The notes beneath the pieces are model-generated. The model saw only the letters and a list, made by a program, of their open reading frames with translations. It did no database searches and was not told where the DNA came from. A stretch of 64,000 nt of DNA. Origin: Siphonodentalium dalli (Eukaryota; Mollusca; Scaphopoda; Gadilida; Siphonodentaliidae). Positions 47,460-58,497 of this stretch are shown in pieces; within the stretch, counting starts at the first letter, position 1; each line of letters opens with the position of its first letter. A program made the translations under genes and the position numbers. The stretch covers positions 247,007,474 through 247,071,473 of the forward strand of contig CP136065.1 of the NCBI GenBank assembly GCA_032622095.1, read 5' to 3'.

Positions 47460-47744
47460 GTCCATTCACTTCAGACTTACTAAAGTCATCATCCGGAAAT
47501 GAAAAAAAGCGAATGGACAGACAGAGAGACCAATTACATAATAAGTGTTTTTTTCAAAATAGGCGTATAAAAAGCTCGGTTGAATCTCATAATAGCAAAT
47601 GCACAGGATCCAATGATGGTAAATAATTGTGCCAAGTTTCAAAAACATTGACCTATAAATGAAGTACAGTAATACAAGCTTAGACAAAATTACCAGTAAG
47701 TTAAAGTTCTACCAGTAAGTTAAAACTAGAGGTCACCCCGAAGA

Positions 47745-47880
47745 TCCATGTGCAGTTTGGTGATGATCGGATAAGGGATGCGGCCTGTAGGGTGAGCCAA
47801 AGGAAATTGTTGATGGAAGACTGACGCCAATCCATGGCAACATCTCAAACTTTACAAAGTAATGTTGAGCTAAAAAGGGG
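47745..47880. mobile_element. Pearl-like end fragment
   Basis: GATGATCGGATAAGGGATGC, GAGCCAAAGGAAATTG and the terminal hairpin TCTCAAACTTTACAAAG-TAATGTTGAGCTAAAA match the fragment at 4650-4785. Confidence 0.6.
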
Positions 47881-48048
47881 AATAACTCAACTAAAAAAAG
47901 TTGCACAGGTTTTCATGGTAATATATATCTGGGCCAGGCTAAAAAAAAGACATTTACTGAAAAATGAAGGAATACAAGCTCGGACAAAGTTGCATCCACA
48001 GACAGACGGCTCAACTAAGGATGGGGAGGGAGGGTTATAAATACTGAC

Positions 48049-49048
48049 CTGAGATGGCACCCATGGTAGCATGCCAGCGTTCACGTTCATAACTGTGAGT
48101 ATCCATATTCCTAAACAATGCTTGTATGGATGTCCATCTGAGAAACGACGTGGTTCGTGAACCAAGATACGGGAGGTTTTGTTCAGCCCCTGACCTCCAT
48201 GGACATTGGATATCATGTTCGTTCCATACATTTCTCATTCCTCGCCATATAATATGACAATTATCCTCTTGATGATTACTTGCATTCATCTGCCATGTAT
48301 CTGTATGAACTGCATTCTTATAGTTAAGATCTTTAAAATGATTTTGTAACGTTTTCAGCTGCATTGATGAGAATTGACCAACATGGCGATGAGAATGTAT
48401 AAGTGGCATCAAGCCAGGTGGTTTTTCCTCAAATTTTAATCCACTTTTCCACGCTGTCTGTAAACAAATTTCCAGAAGACTTGGCACACTTTTCTGCACA
48501 GAAATTCTTTGCGATTCATTCAATAATTCATCAATATTGAGCGTTAATTCATTCATTCCCGTAATATTGAAGGAATCTTCATTTGCGAATAAACTATCAC
48601 TATAAAATAATTTAAACTTTTTACGTTTACTCTTTCTTTGTTTCTTACTCAAACGCCTTCGACGTCCCTCTGAAGGAGTGTAGTCACATTCAGCAGATGC
48701 TGTAATAGCAGACGCTGCACTAACAGATGATGTTATCGATTCAGAAACACTCTCGGTTCCGACACTTGTAGAATCATCATCACTATGTTCATTGGGGCTC
48801 TCATCAGCTGTTAAATAAATGCTATCATCAGAATACGAATCAGATAAATCGTCATCTGGAATTTCATCCTCCTCTTCATTTGTCACCTCCCCGACTGCAG
48901 ACGGATGTCGCTTCTTTGATGTTTTAGAACTATGCCGCTTTCTTGGTACAGCATCTTTGCTCATTTCCCAAGAAATCATTCTAGCAAAAGTTGGTCTCTG
49001 GCTCCGATGCCTAATAAGGTCATCAATTCCATCAGTGCACTCCCCCAT
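48049..49048 (-). CDS. Exon 1 (coding): acidic/serine-rich N-terminus
   Basis: This is 333 codons plus one base, starting MGECTDGIDDL and ending at a TCAG|GTCAGT donor (phase 1). Residues of roughly 50 to 120 are rich in D, E and S, followed by a basic run near KKQRKSKRKK that could be a nuclear localisation signal. The C-terminal half is more globular, with tryptophans in WRGMRNVW and PWRSGA. The reading frame stays open some 80 bases upstream, but a CAAG just before the ATG looks like an acceptor, so the upstream part is more likely intron with a 17-base leader. No family was recognised. Confidence 0.75.
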
Positions 49049-49157
49049 TGTTAAGAATATCAGCCTTGAAAGATAAAACACATACCATATGAAAATAACT
49101 TTACAATTGAAATATAACAAAACATAAAACAAAAGACCGTGACTTGCCCAAAAATGG

Positions 49158-49262
49158 CTTTTTTGATGTTTTAGAACTACATGTGTATGCCACGTTTTTC
49201 AAGACTTGGTACGACTCCTTTGCTTAGTCCACTCCCCGATTGTTGAAAATATCAGCCTTAAA
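49158..49262. pseudogene. Degraded partial copy of exon 1
   Basis: TTTTTGATGTTTTAGAACTA, CTTGGTACGACTCCTTTGCT and CCCCGATTGTTGAAAATATC + AGCCTTA match 48913-49070 of exon 1 and its leader with a 50-base deletion. It is a local tandem duplicate just upstream of the gene's start and encodes nothing. Confidence 0.7.
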
Positions 49263-50225
49263 ATTATTTTTAAAAACACAAGTAAAGGCTATTTTGCCGC
49301 TAGAGGCGCTGAGGTAGAATAACATCTTCACCTTATATACCATGACAGGTTTTGAAGGGAATCATGATTCTGCCAATGCATATAAGTGAAGCACTTTAAA
49401 ATGACATACATGTATACATGTATCATCATACTGTTTACCCCAAAAAAGTATATAAGAGGCCTAAAATTTTGACCTAGATTCCGTCAGTTTACATGAAAAT
49501 GGCAAAATTCCAATTTGGGCATGTAATGGTTGCTTTATAGTCTTATAGTAGAGTGCCTCTAAATACAATTGATCGATATTAAGGAGCATTAAATTAATAT
49601 TATTTCCTGGTAGGCCACCTATTGACACGACATATAGCATACTCATGTATCTGAGTTTCTTTTGCTCTTGAAATCATTTTCAGAGCATGATCGTGGAATC
49701 GATGGTCATTTTTTGAAGCTCACAGTACTGGGAATGCAGACGGTGACATAAAATCTGACCACTACCATCTCGGAATAAAACCCTCAACTGTATAGGAGGT
49801 GTAGCTCAGAGATAACTCCACTAACCGACTGTGTTTTATTTTAAATAATACCATTGTGCTATCTGTGAGCGACGCGAGAAGTCACATGATTCAGTTGGTA
49901 TTTGTAATGTCCACTGTGTGTGCTCATGCATGACTTCGATGGTAGAAGTCTATGTACTTATATAAAGCTTCGCTTGCAGAGGCTTTGTTGTACACGCAGC
50001 CAGTATCCACTGTGCACTTGTGACTTTGATTGCAAAGGTTTTTGCGCTTTCATAAAGCTTCACTTGTAGAGGCTTTGTTGTACAGTATATGTGCTCATGA
50101 CTTCATAAAGCTTCACTTGTAGAGATTTATTAAATACATGTTATGACTGTGCTCACGACTGCAATTACAAGGTCTGCACTGTTATTTTGCATCATTTGGA
50201 GAGGCTTTTTCACATTGTGCATTTT
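49263..50225. other. Unassigned, diverged 75-90-bp tandem repeat
   Basis: TTCATAAAGCTTCACTTGTAG + AGGCTTTGTTGTACA recurs near 49958, 50050 and 50103. This region would be the promoter side of the large gene if its transcript starts near exon 1. No promoter motif is clear. Confidence 0.45.
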
Positions 50226-50233
50226 GCCACGCT

Positions 50234-50647
50234 CACTGTGGGGGAACTACTCCTGGCGATTTGGTTCTCTACCGAGCTTTGTTTACATTCTCTACCGAGT
50301 AGTTTGTGGGTGGCATTATACTACTTTACATAAGGCAGATAATCGAGTTATTCGCAGAGAACCGAGCGCTCGGTAGAGAATCCGAGTCCTCAGCAGAGAA
50401 TCGGAATCGGAAAATGAAAAGTCAATTTCTGTGCATTTCGGGATTAATTTATTAACTATTTTTACACACACTGATGACCAGTGACTATAATTTCACGGTA
50501 GCGCTATAAAACACACGAAACACTGTTCTAATGCTGTTGATTTTACGTTTTATGCGCGATTGCTCGATAGAGAATCGAAATCGTCGCTAAAAATGCTCAC
50601 GCAACGCGGTAGAGAACCAAATCTCTAGGAGTAGTTCCCCCACAGTG
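50234..50647. mobile_element. 414-bp MITE with 8-bp duplication, CACTGTGGGGGAAC ends
   Basis: The inverted ends CACTGTGGGGGAACTACTCC + GATTTGGTTCTCTACCG are flanked by GCCACGCT on both sides (50226-50233, 50648-50655). The motif CTCTACCGAG/GGTAGAGAA is repeated in both directions inside, as transposase-binding subterminal motifs often are. An 8-bp duplication suggests hAT, though the CACT start is unusual for hAT. Confidence 0.85.
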
Positions 50648-50655
50648 GCCACGCT

Positions 50656-51083
50656 GGTAGTGGTGAATAACTTCACTTGTGTTGTCATATTAGCAATATA
50701 TTCTCTTCGCTTGTGGAGGTTATATATTGCATACATCAAGTTGTTTCGACCACGACTGTAGTGGTCATTTAAATCCCTGGCATGGACAGCGAGCTTGATG
50801 TGTCGCGGTTGTCAGAGCAGCAAGGCATTATCTGATTACTGTGTTGATAGTATGACCATGATGTTGTGGTATATCCTTGCCTGTTCTTAAATGACGGTCA
50901 CCTATATGCCGCATGTTCAGTTGATTGAGTTGAATTATTTTCATTTGATCAGCAACAATTATACATTATTTTATTAATGTATCGCTCAGGCGGGTTCAAT
51001 CCTGAACGACAAATTGACACACCAGATAACTCATGCATCTGATTGGAGGATTTGCATGTTCTGTAGCCTGGTCTCATGTTGTA
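50656..51083. other. No feature seen
   Basis: Non-coding spacer between two MITEs. No repeat or splice-supported frame was found. Confidence 0.35.
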
Positions 51084-51313
51084 TTAACCCTTTGAGTGCC
51101 AGGGGCCGATCTCATCGGCCCTAAACCTACACAATAAGTCCTTTAAAGAATATAAGAATAAATTATTAAAATTGTATAAAAAAAAAAATGTTAGGCCAAT
51201 GCATTCTCTTATATATGCGAGGCGACCTATGGTCGACTCGCATATGTAAGAGAATGCATTGGCACAGGGTATATGGGTTGATACAAAAATCGACCTGGCA
51301 CTCAAAGGGTTAA
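51084..51313. mobile_element. TTAA MITE, family F (TIR CCCTTTGAGTGCCAGG)
   Basis: TTAA|CCCTTTGAGTGCCAGGGGCC and CCTGGCACTCAAAGGG|TTAA. Inside is the same GCCAATGCATTCTCTTATATA palindrome as in family E although the ends differ. Confidence 0.87.
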
Positions 51314-51667
51314 CTCTGTCAATATAAATTGATCTTTGACTCTCCTATCATTGATAGGCAGACATGTCATATATAAAACTACATGCAATGTGTGGCATCT
51401 AGCTCCAATGGCACGTACTGCAAATAGGGTAACATTTTGCCCATTCAACCAGTTGCCTTGAGTTTTCTTGAATGATGTTCCAATCTATTCATTCATTTTC
51501 CACATTGTGACATGCATGTACATCACTGACTGACCTCAGGCCATCCAATTTTAGGCGTCGATTGTGGTAACTATGGCAATCATTGTTAGTTAAAACATTG
51601 ATTCCTTTGAATTGGATCTGATCATGACATGCTTGTGAAACTTTTACTGAATAAATAGTTACTGTCA

Positions 51668-51891
51668 TACAGTAATGCCCTAATTAATCGACTCCTTAAC
51701 CACAGCAGAATTATGGGTAACTTTTCAGGATTTAGTCGGAAATATGGCTTGTTGTCATTCATTGGAAAGCTCTCCCCGAGAGCTTTCCAATGAATTGCAA
51801 CAAGCCATATTTCCGACTAAATCCTGAAAAGTTACCCATAACCCATAATTCTGCTGTGGTTAAGGAGTCGATTATTTAGGGCATTACTGTA
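51668..51891. mobile_element. Fold-back MITE, family G, complete copy
   Basis: TACAGTAATGCCCTAATTAAT is mirrored by TTATTTAGGGCATTACTGTA. The arms of about 100 bases (TTATGGGTAACTTTTCAGG, AATATGGCTTGTTG) are nearly perfect complements with almost no loop. Flanking TA/TA fits a Tc1/mariner-type duplication. Confidence 0.8.
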
Positions 51892-52069
51892 TCAGTTCTT
51901 ATGCATTGCCACTCTCATATCAGCAATGATGATCATGAGAAAGATCTCCATGTCAATATTTAGAATAATAAAAGGTCGGCCGACCACAGTGTCCCCCGAG
52001 AAATTAAAAAAAATGCCAATGGCCGCTTTGTTAAAGAAATAAAAGAAGAAGGTTGAAATGTTCTAAGTC

Positions 52070-52975
52070 GAAAGGGTTAATAATTCCGTAAAAAAAAAAA
52101 TTCCGTCATCTTTTTACATCTGCAATATGTGGGTAACAATACTCTGAAGTTTCAAATATCTACGATCAAAACTGTAGGAGGAGTTGATTACACCATGAAG
52201 GTACCCTCATACAGAAAATTATTTTAAAAAAAATTCAAAAGGCCCACAACTCTGGGAAAAATCATTGGATCAAACTCAAATTCGAACTTGACCTGTATTT
52301 TGATATGAAAGACCCACCAAAAAATAGAATTTCCAATTAAACAATCCAAACTTGAGTTATCATCCGGAAACCAAAGAAAAAACAAGAAAAATTGATTTTT
52401 CTAAGTCGAAAACCCCATATCTCTGAGAATAATCATCTGATCAAACTCAAATTCGAACTTGACCTGTATTTTGATATCAATGACTCACAAAAAAACGGGA
52501 TTTTCAATTGAACAGTCCAAACTTGAGTTATCATCCGGAAACCAAAGAAATTGAATTTTCTAAGTCGAAAAAAGTCCATAACTCTAGGAAAAATCATCGG
52601 ATCAAACTCAAATTCGAACTCCTCCTGTATCTTAATATAACTGATCCACACAAAAACGGTATTTGCAATTAAACGATCCAAACTTGAGATATCATCCGGA
52701 AACTGAATAAGTGATAAATTTTCTAAGTAAAAAAAAAGTTGAAAAAAGGGAAATAACTCCATAAAAGAACATCGGATCAAACCCAGAATTGCAGAGCACC
52801 TGTGTGCTTGGTTGAGACACCTACATACCAAGTTTCAAGCAAATCGGATTATCATTACTGGAGTTATAACTCCGGACAGATGGACGCACAGGATGCACGG
52901 ACGGACGGAAGGACGGATGGAGCTAATTACAATAGTCCCCCGAAAATAAATTTTACGGGGGACAATAACAACAGC
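52070..52975 (+). mobile_element. Helentron/pearl-like element, family C
   Basis: Three or four units of about 165 bp (GATCAAACTCAAATTCGAAC, CCAAACTTGAGTTATCATCC) precede an ACGG stretch (GCACGGACGGACGGAAGGAC, 52893-52920) and the hairpin GTCCCCCGAAAATAAATTTT + ACGGGGGAC. Module order equals that of families A and B but with unrelated sequence. Confidence 0.65.
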
Positions 52976-53304
52976 CAAATATGCATAACGCCTTTAAGGG
53001 GATGTTCCTGCAACTTGGCTTGATTCTTCATTAAGCCGATCACTTAGAATGGCTGTGCTGATATTGTTGGCCCGGAGTCTGTAGCTTCCATTAATATATC
53101 GAGATTGATCTGGTGACATAGTCAACTATACGAAGGCAAACCAGTCAACTTTGACGAGTCTACATGTATATGTTATGAACAATACAATTTCTAAGTGCAA
53201 ATAATCAACCCATTGTTGCGCCATGGAGTTGGCATGATATGTGCATGTAACAATGTTTCGAGTGACGAACATTCACAAAATCGTGATGGCCGGGCACTAC
53301 TACC

Positions 53305-53414
53305 GGGGAGAGCTTTCCGATGAATGGCAACAAGCCATATTTCCGACTAAATCCTGAAAAGTTACCCATAATTCTGCTGTGGTTAAGGGGTCGATTACTT
53401 AGGGCATTACTGTA
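53305..53414. mobile_element. Fold-back MITE, family G, right arm only
   Basis: It starts exactly at the hairpin turn (GGGGAGAGCTTTCCGATG) and runs to GGGCATTACTGTA. The left arm is absent, as expected if a palindrome broke at its centre. Confidence 0.75.
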
Positions 53415-53937
53415 GATGCATGTACATCCACACAGGCTTTCATCGTGATTCCATATGATATGTATATGCATTGGCGAGGTCACATATGACTATACATGCA
53501 TAAGTCAACAATGAATATCCTCACATGGTTTCGCACGCCTTGTTGCTCACAGATGAGGTCTTCTGCGATAATGTGTTTGATGTGGTTGTGCATATTGGCT
53601 ATTGCAAGAAAGTTCACCTTTTCATTTTGATCCTGCATGAGGGCCTTATATCGTTGTGTGATTATGATATGCAAACAGACTATGAGCTCAACGACTCAGA
53701 CTTAAAACCTAAATAAAAAACTGTTAAAAGCCGTTCCTTTTGTACAAATTATCATAGAATATAAAATACCAACATCAAACAGAAAGTATTCAAAAGTTTG
53801 TTGTTGTCTAGAGGCGAGTATTTTACTGAAATTAACCATTATATTATTGTTGCTGTGCGCGCAATCTGATTGAGATGTGTACTATACGAAGAAGCTTGTC
53901 GATTTCATCATGTTCATTTCATTCATAAAATGTCATC
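53415..53937. other. Upstream of the candidate plus-strand exon
   Basis: No repeat is recognised. If 53938 is a real first exon, its promoter would be here. No TATA or initiator stands out. Confidence 0.3.
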
Positions 53938-54039
53938 ATGTCGATTTCAACGAAACTCGACGAACAACGTCATGATGTAGCTTTCACCATCGACCAAATT
54001 TGCTGTAATCTGAATGTATCTTCTGCTTTGTTCATACCG
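53938..54039 (+). CDS. Possible first coding exon of a plus-strand gene
   Basis: An ATG opens 34 codons (MSISTKLDEQRHDVAF, then CNLNVSSALFIP) that end precisely at a strong ACCG|GTAAGT donor. A competing ATG at 53930 in another frame stops after 17 codons. No matching downstream exon was found before the LINE region at 55.9 kb, and no family was recognised. It could be chance. Confidence 0.3.
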
Positions 54040-54279
54040 GTAAGTATGTGTTTCTTGTCGATTCATGCAAATAGAAAGATATCTGAGGATTATATCAGAT
54101 TCATTTATGTAACTATGTAATATTAGGACAATCTAAATGCGATATAATAAAGTTTGCTTGCATCACAAATTTCGATTTTGATTCCAGTATGGTCTCAAGC
54201 CCAGCCAGAGGATTGAAATTTTTCCATTGCAAGCGACATTTTACATGTATTTTAAGCCACTCCAATGCAAATATTTGAC

Positions 54280-54440
54280 AGTCCATAAATAAGGATTAAC
54301 TGTCATGTGGACTGTTTTTATGGAGATGTAACCGTGAGGTAAGTGGACATAACTTGTGTAAAACCCGAAGTTATGACCACTTACCTCACGGTTACATCTC
54401 CATAAAAATAGTCCACATGACAGTTAATCCTTATATTTAT
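54280..54440. mobile_element. Fold-back element with 65-bp arms
   Basis: TAAGGATTAACTGTCATGTG, then TTTTTATGGAGATGTAACCG, then TGAGGTAAGTGG pair with complements at 54375-54437. The loop is about 30 bases. No duplication is apparent. Confidence 0.7.
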
Positions 54441-55900
54441 ATACATTTAGCGAAAAAGCCACTTTTGTAAATGTATTTAAATCGAAAAGTGTATCGTGAC
54501 AAGATCAGCCCAAAATACCCAATAGCACCCTTGGCAAAAGTTAATAGGAACAATTTCTCTTCATATTGAAACCCGATGGTGTATTAAGTCAATCCTGCGC
54601 GAGTCCAAATGCGCCCAAAACATTACGCGTTCGTCTTTCCAAACCCAATGACGTATCGATGGTGTTATGAGCTTGGTGTTATGAGGCATTGCGCATTCAC
54701 CGAGAAATAACTGCAACTAGCCACGTGGGCGCCGACCAATCATAATGCTGGATTTAGTGATGACAACACTTAGTGTGTAAATATAATGTTATAATTATGT
54801 TGTCATTAAAATGTAAACAGCGGCTACGAATGAACTTCACTGTGCATAATTCTGATAGTAACTCCCCTCATTTTGGAACGCCAGCCATTGAAAGACGCAC
54901 ATGTTTATTTCAGATTACGAAATTAATGCTTTAAGCCCACCGATCTATTCTGCGACATTAGGGCTCACAAAAATTCAAAACAGCAGTGTCATATTAGATA
55001 ATAATAGGTGACGTCATAACATCGGCTTTGGTTCGTTATTATATACATGTTTATATGCAAATTTTATTTGCTTACCGACCACTGGTTATGACATTATAAC
55101 AATGGATATGTATATGGATTTTGTGGGTCAGACATAGCCCACTGTGCTGTGGGACTGTATATGTCATGTATGACATGGGCCTTATGTGATCCTATTCTTT
55201 CAAATATTCTGAAAGATATGCATGTGACACAATAGCTCAATATAAAGTTGCTCCTTTATATCCTCAAATAATATCACATAATGAGTGCCGATTATGTACA
55301 AACAAACATTCTAAAATATTACATATATCTTGGGATATTGCTATTAATAACAGTCAAGCTTAGTTCATACCGTCAAATGCTATTGTTGTCAAGTAATCGA
55401 TTCCAACATATTAATGTTTTGTCATGGCTTACTACATATCCATATAATGACAAGCCTATAGTCAATCTGTTGCTGTCACCATACTTGTGTTGTCTTTGTC
55501 ATGTTGTGTCATCTGTTGATAAAACACTTAGTTGTTTATCTATATACTAACACTATAATTTTGGGTGCTACAATTATAGTTTCCTGGCCAACGTGACTGG
55601 CGCTAAGACGGTAACTATATAAGATGGTGACATAGCTGACACACCCTATTGGGTGTCATCCTTAAAGTGATTCAATTGATCATGAGGTCCATGTCAATGT
55701 ATAAAGGAATAAAACCCTATAAGCTTGTTCCCGCCAAGAGTACATGGCCCAGCCATTGTTCATACCTAAACATCGAAAGCAATCAACGCTGTCATAATAG
55801 TTACATACTGCAACTATAATCCATCATAAAACATCCAGCAAATAAACACCCCACAAAAACCCGAAATATGTTGTCATGCGAGATACCACATCGCTAAAGC
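54441..55900. other. No gene supported
   Basis: This is AT-rich intergenic DNA with a small hairpin at 55545-55585 (CTATAATTTTGGGTGCTACA + ATTATAG). An 89-codon frame at 55281 has no support. Confidence 0.4.
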
Positions 55901-55934
55901 TCAATTTGACACGGCCAGATTAGCCTTCCTACAA

Positions 55935-56155
55935 TATCCTAAAACAATAAAGCTTAATTCTGAAATCATTGGCAAAGTCAACAGAACTTTCATGAACTTT
56001 GACATCGACACTTTCTAATCGCTCTACATAAGTATGGTCATACCTCTCATTGTATACTGTGACTATGCATGGAGCCCACATCACAAATATGAATTTGATC
56101 TAAACGTAATGAAACTACATCGGCTATTAGAAAGAGCAAACGTGATTATAACACC
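55935..56155 (+). mobile_element. LINE ORF2 C-terminal fragment
   Basis: LYISMVIPLIVYCDYAWSPH, then HRLLERANVIIT, matches the conserved segment after the RT of CR1/Jockey-like LINEs (pattern LY-S-V-P-L-YC--WSPH). A stop precedes it. It is probably the tail of a different copy from the next one. Confidence 0.65.
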
Positions 56156-56707
56156 ATGAAACTACATTGAACAACCCATCAAATGACCAGTTGTCCAGAC
56201 TCGTCCTGGTGGAAAACCCTTCAAAAAGTAGTATTTGCAACCAGTGATCGAACAATACCCCCCCCCCCCCCCCATAAACACAAACGGTGACTTCCTGATC
56301 TCACCAACTGAAAAAGCAAATGCTTTCAATTCCTATTTCTGTAATATTTCATCAGTTGATGACGTCGGGAAACGTATACCAGTGCTCGATCCTGATAAAC
56401 TCCATATCCACATTAAGCGAAATAAAAATCACAGCCCCTGACATTTATGAAGCTTTAAAAGGTATCAAAATTTCCAAGTCAAGTGGGCCCGACAGAATAA
56501 GTCCCAGAGTTTTGAAAAAAATGTGCCTCTTCGCTCCATACGTGATTCTCTTGACTTAAATTTTAGAATATTTACCGAAAATAGTTACTACCCACCCCAG
56601 TGGAAGCGTTCCCATGTTACACCTATATTCAAAAGTGGTGATCCCAGTCTTACATCAAACTATCGACCAATTTCCCTACTAAGCTGCATCTCAAAGGTCT
56701 ATGAATG

Positions 56708-58497
56708 AAAGTGTCAATGACACTGTAGCTCAACTTGGAAAGGGAATAATTTAATGTGTTATAGTCAATGGAGTGATTAGGAATGCGGAAAGTCGAAATG
56801 TCTAAGTAATACTATGTTATCAACATGAAGAGATATATACTAGTATAAAAGTAAAATCCAAGATGGTTGCTGGCAGCTATGTTTTCCAATAAAATTCAAA
56901 AACATTTGATAGCTTCCATCTAGTAAGATCAATATCAAGATTAATATGAAATCTGGAGATGATCGGAGGAGGGAAGTGGACTGTAGGGTGTGCCAAGGGA
57001 TTTAGTCATGCAAAGAGTAAAATCCAAGATGACTACCAGTGGACACATTTTAAGGCCAAATGACCCTAAAATGACTCGTTCCTATCTACATCCCAATACC
57101 AACAGCCATGACACATTTCATGATGATCCGACTAAAGGATTTAGTCATGCAAAGAGTAAAATCAAAGATGGCTGCTGGCACCCATGATTTTGGATGAATG
57201 ACCTAAAAATGACTCGTTCTCATCTACATGTCGATGTCAACATCCATGACAAATTTCACAATGATCTGACAAAAGGTACGACCTGTAGCCGCTGCCATAG
57301 GATTTTGTCATGCAAAGAGTAAATCCAAGATGGTTGGCAGTGGCCATGTTTTCTAGCCGAAAGACCCCAAAATTAATCAGTCCCATCTACGTGTCAATAT
57401 TGACATCCATGACAAATTTCATGATTATCAGACGAACAGTACCACCTGTAGCCCGTGCTAATGGATTGAATTTTGAAATCCAAGATGGCCGCTGGTAGGC
57501 ATGTTTTTTGGCCAAACGACCCCAAAATTAATCGTTCTCATCTACATGTCAATATTAACATCCATAACAAATTTCATGATGATCAGACGAAGAGTACGGC
57601 CTGTAGCCTGTGCTAATGGATTGAGTTTTGAAATCAAAGATGGCCGCTGGTAGGCATGTTTTTTGTCCGAATGACCCCAAAATGACTCGTTCCCATCTAC
57701 ATTCCAATGTCAACAGTCACGACAAAGTTCATGATGATCAGACTAAAGGTACGACCTGTAGCCCGTGCTAAAGGATTTAGTCATACAAAGAGTAAAATCC
57801 AAGATGGCTGCTGGCGGCCATGTTTTTTGGTCGAATAACCCCTAAATGACTCGTTTCCATCTGTATGTCATTGTTAAGATCCATGACAAATTTTATGATG
57901 ATCCGACCAAAGGTACGACATGTAGCCTGTGTCAAAGGATTTAGTCACGCAAAGAGTAAAATCCAAGATGGCTGCTGGCGTCCATATATTTTGGCAGAAT
58001 GACCCCAAAATGACTCGTTTCCATCTACATGTCATTGTTAACATCCATGACAATTTTCATGATGATCTGACCAAAGGTACGACATGTAGCCTATGTGAAA
58101 GGATTTAGTCATGCAAAGAGTAAAATCAAAACTGGCTGTCGGCGGCCATGTTTTTTGGCCGAATGACCCCAAAATTACTCGTTCCCATCTACATGTCAAT
58201 ATTAACATCCATGATAAATTTCATGATGATCAGACGAACAGTATGACCTATAGCCCGTGCTAATGGATTGAATTTTGAATTCAAATATGGCCGCTGGTGG
58301 CCATGTTTTTTTTCCGAATGACCCCAAAATGAATCGTTCCGGTCTAAATGTTGATGTCAACAGCTATGACTAATTTCATAATGATCCGACTAAAGGTACG
58401 ACCTGTAGCCTGTATTGTTGACGACGCACACATACACGGACGACGGATACCAAGCCATGGCAATAGCTCAAACTTTACAAAGTAAAGTTGGGCTAAA
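56708..58497 (-). mobile_element. Pearl/Helentron-like element, copy 2, inserted in the LINE
   Basis: On the minus strand it starts TTTAGCCCAACTTTACTTTG with the hairpin, then CCGTCGTCCGTGTATGTG, about nine 160-bp units, and ends GTCATTGACACTTT. AATG flanks both sides (56705-56708, about 58497-58500), and removing it restores the LINE reading KVYE-CIYKYL. Copy 1 has CATT, the complement, at its edges. Confidence 0.8.

Larger units (their letters stand above)
4830..49048 (-). other. Large uncharacterised gene, at least 11 coding exons (partial at 3' end)
   Basis: Eleven minus-strand segments, each open and bounded by an AG acceptor and a GT donor (the first by ATG), join without any phase conflict. 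The order is 48049-49048, 45643-45781, 43522-43640, 41764-41956, 40405-40544, 38683-38833, 23590-23615, 20827-21017, 17723-17848, 8608-8808, 4830-4984. Junction phases are 1,2,1,2,1,2,1,0,0,0, and ten agreements in a row are unlikely by chance. The joined product is about 810 residues: an acidic and serine-rich N-terminus, a basic patch, then helical stretches that look like TPR units in exons 3, 4 and 6, then a lysine-rich segment in exon 10. The last exon ends in phase 2, so the gene should continue left of the window or into an unseen exon. I do not recognise the family. The introns (up to 15 kb) hold nearly all the transposons described here. Confidence 0.72.
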
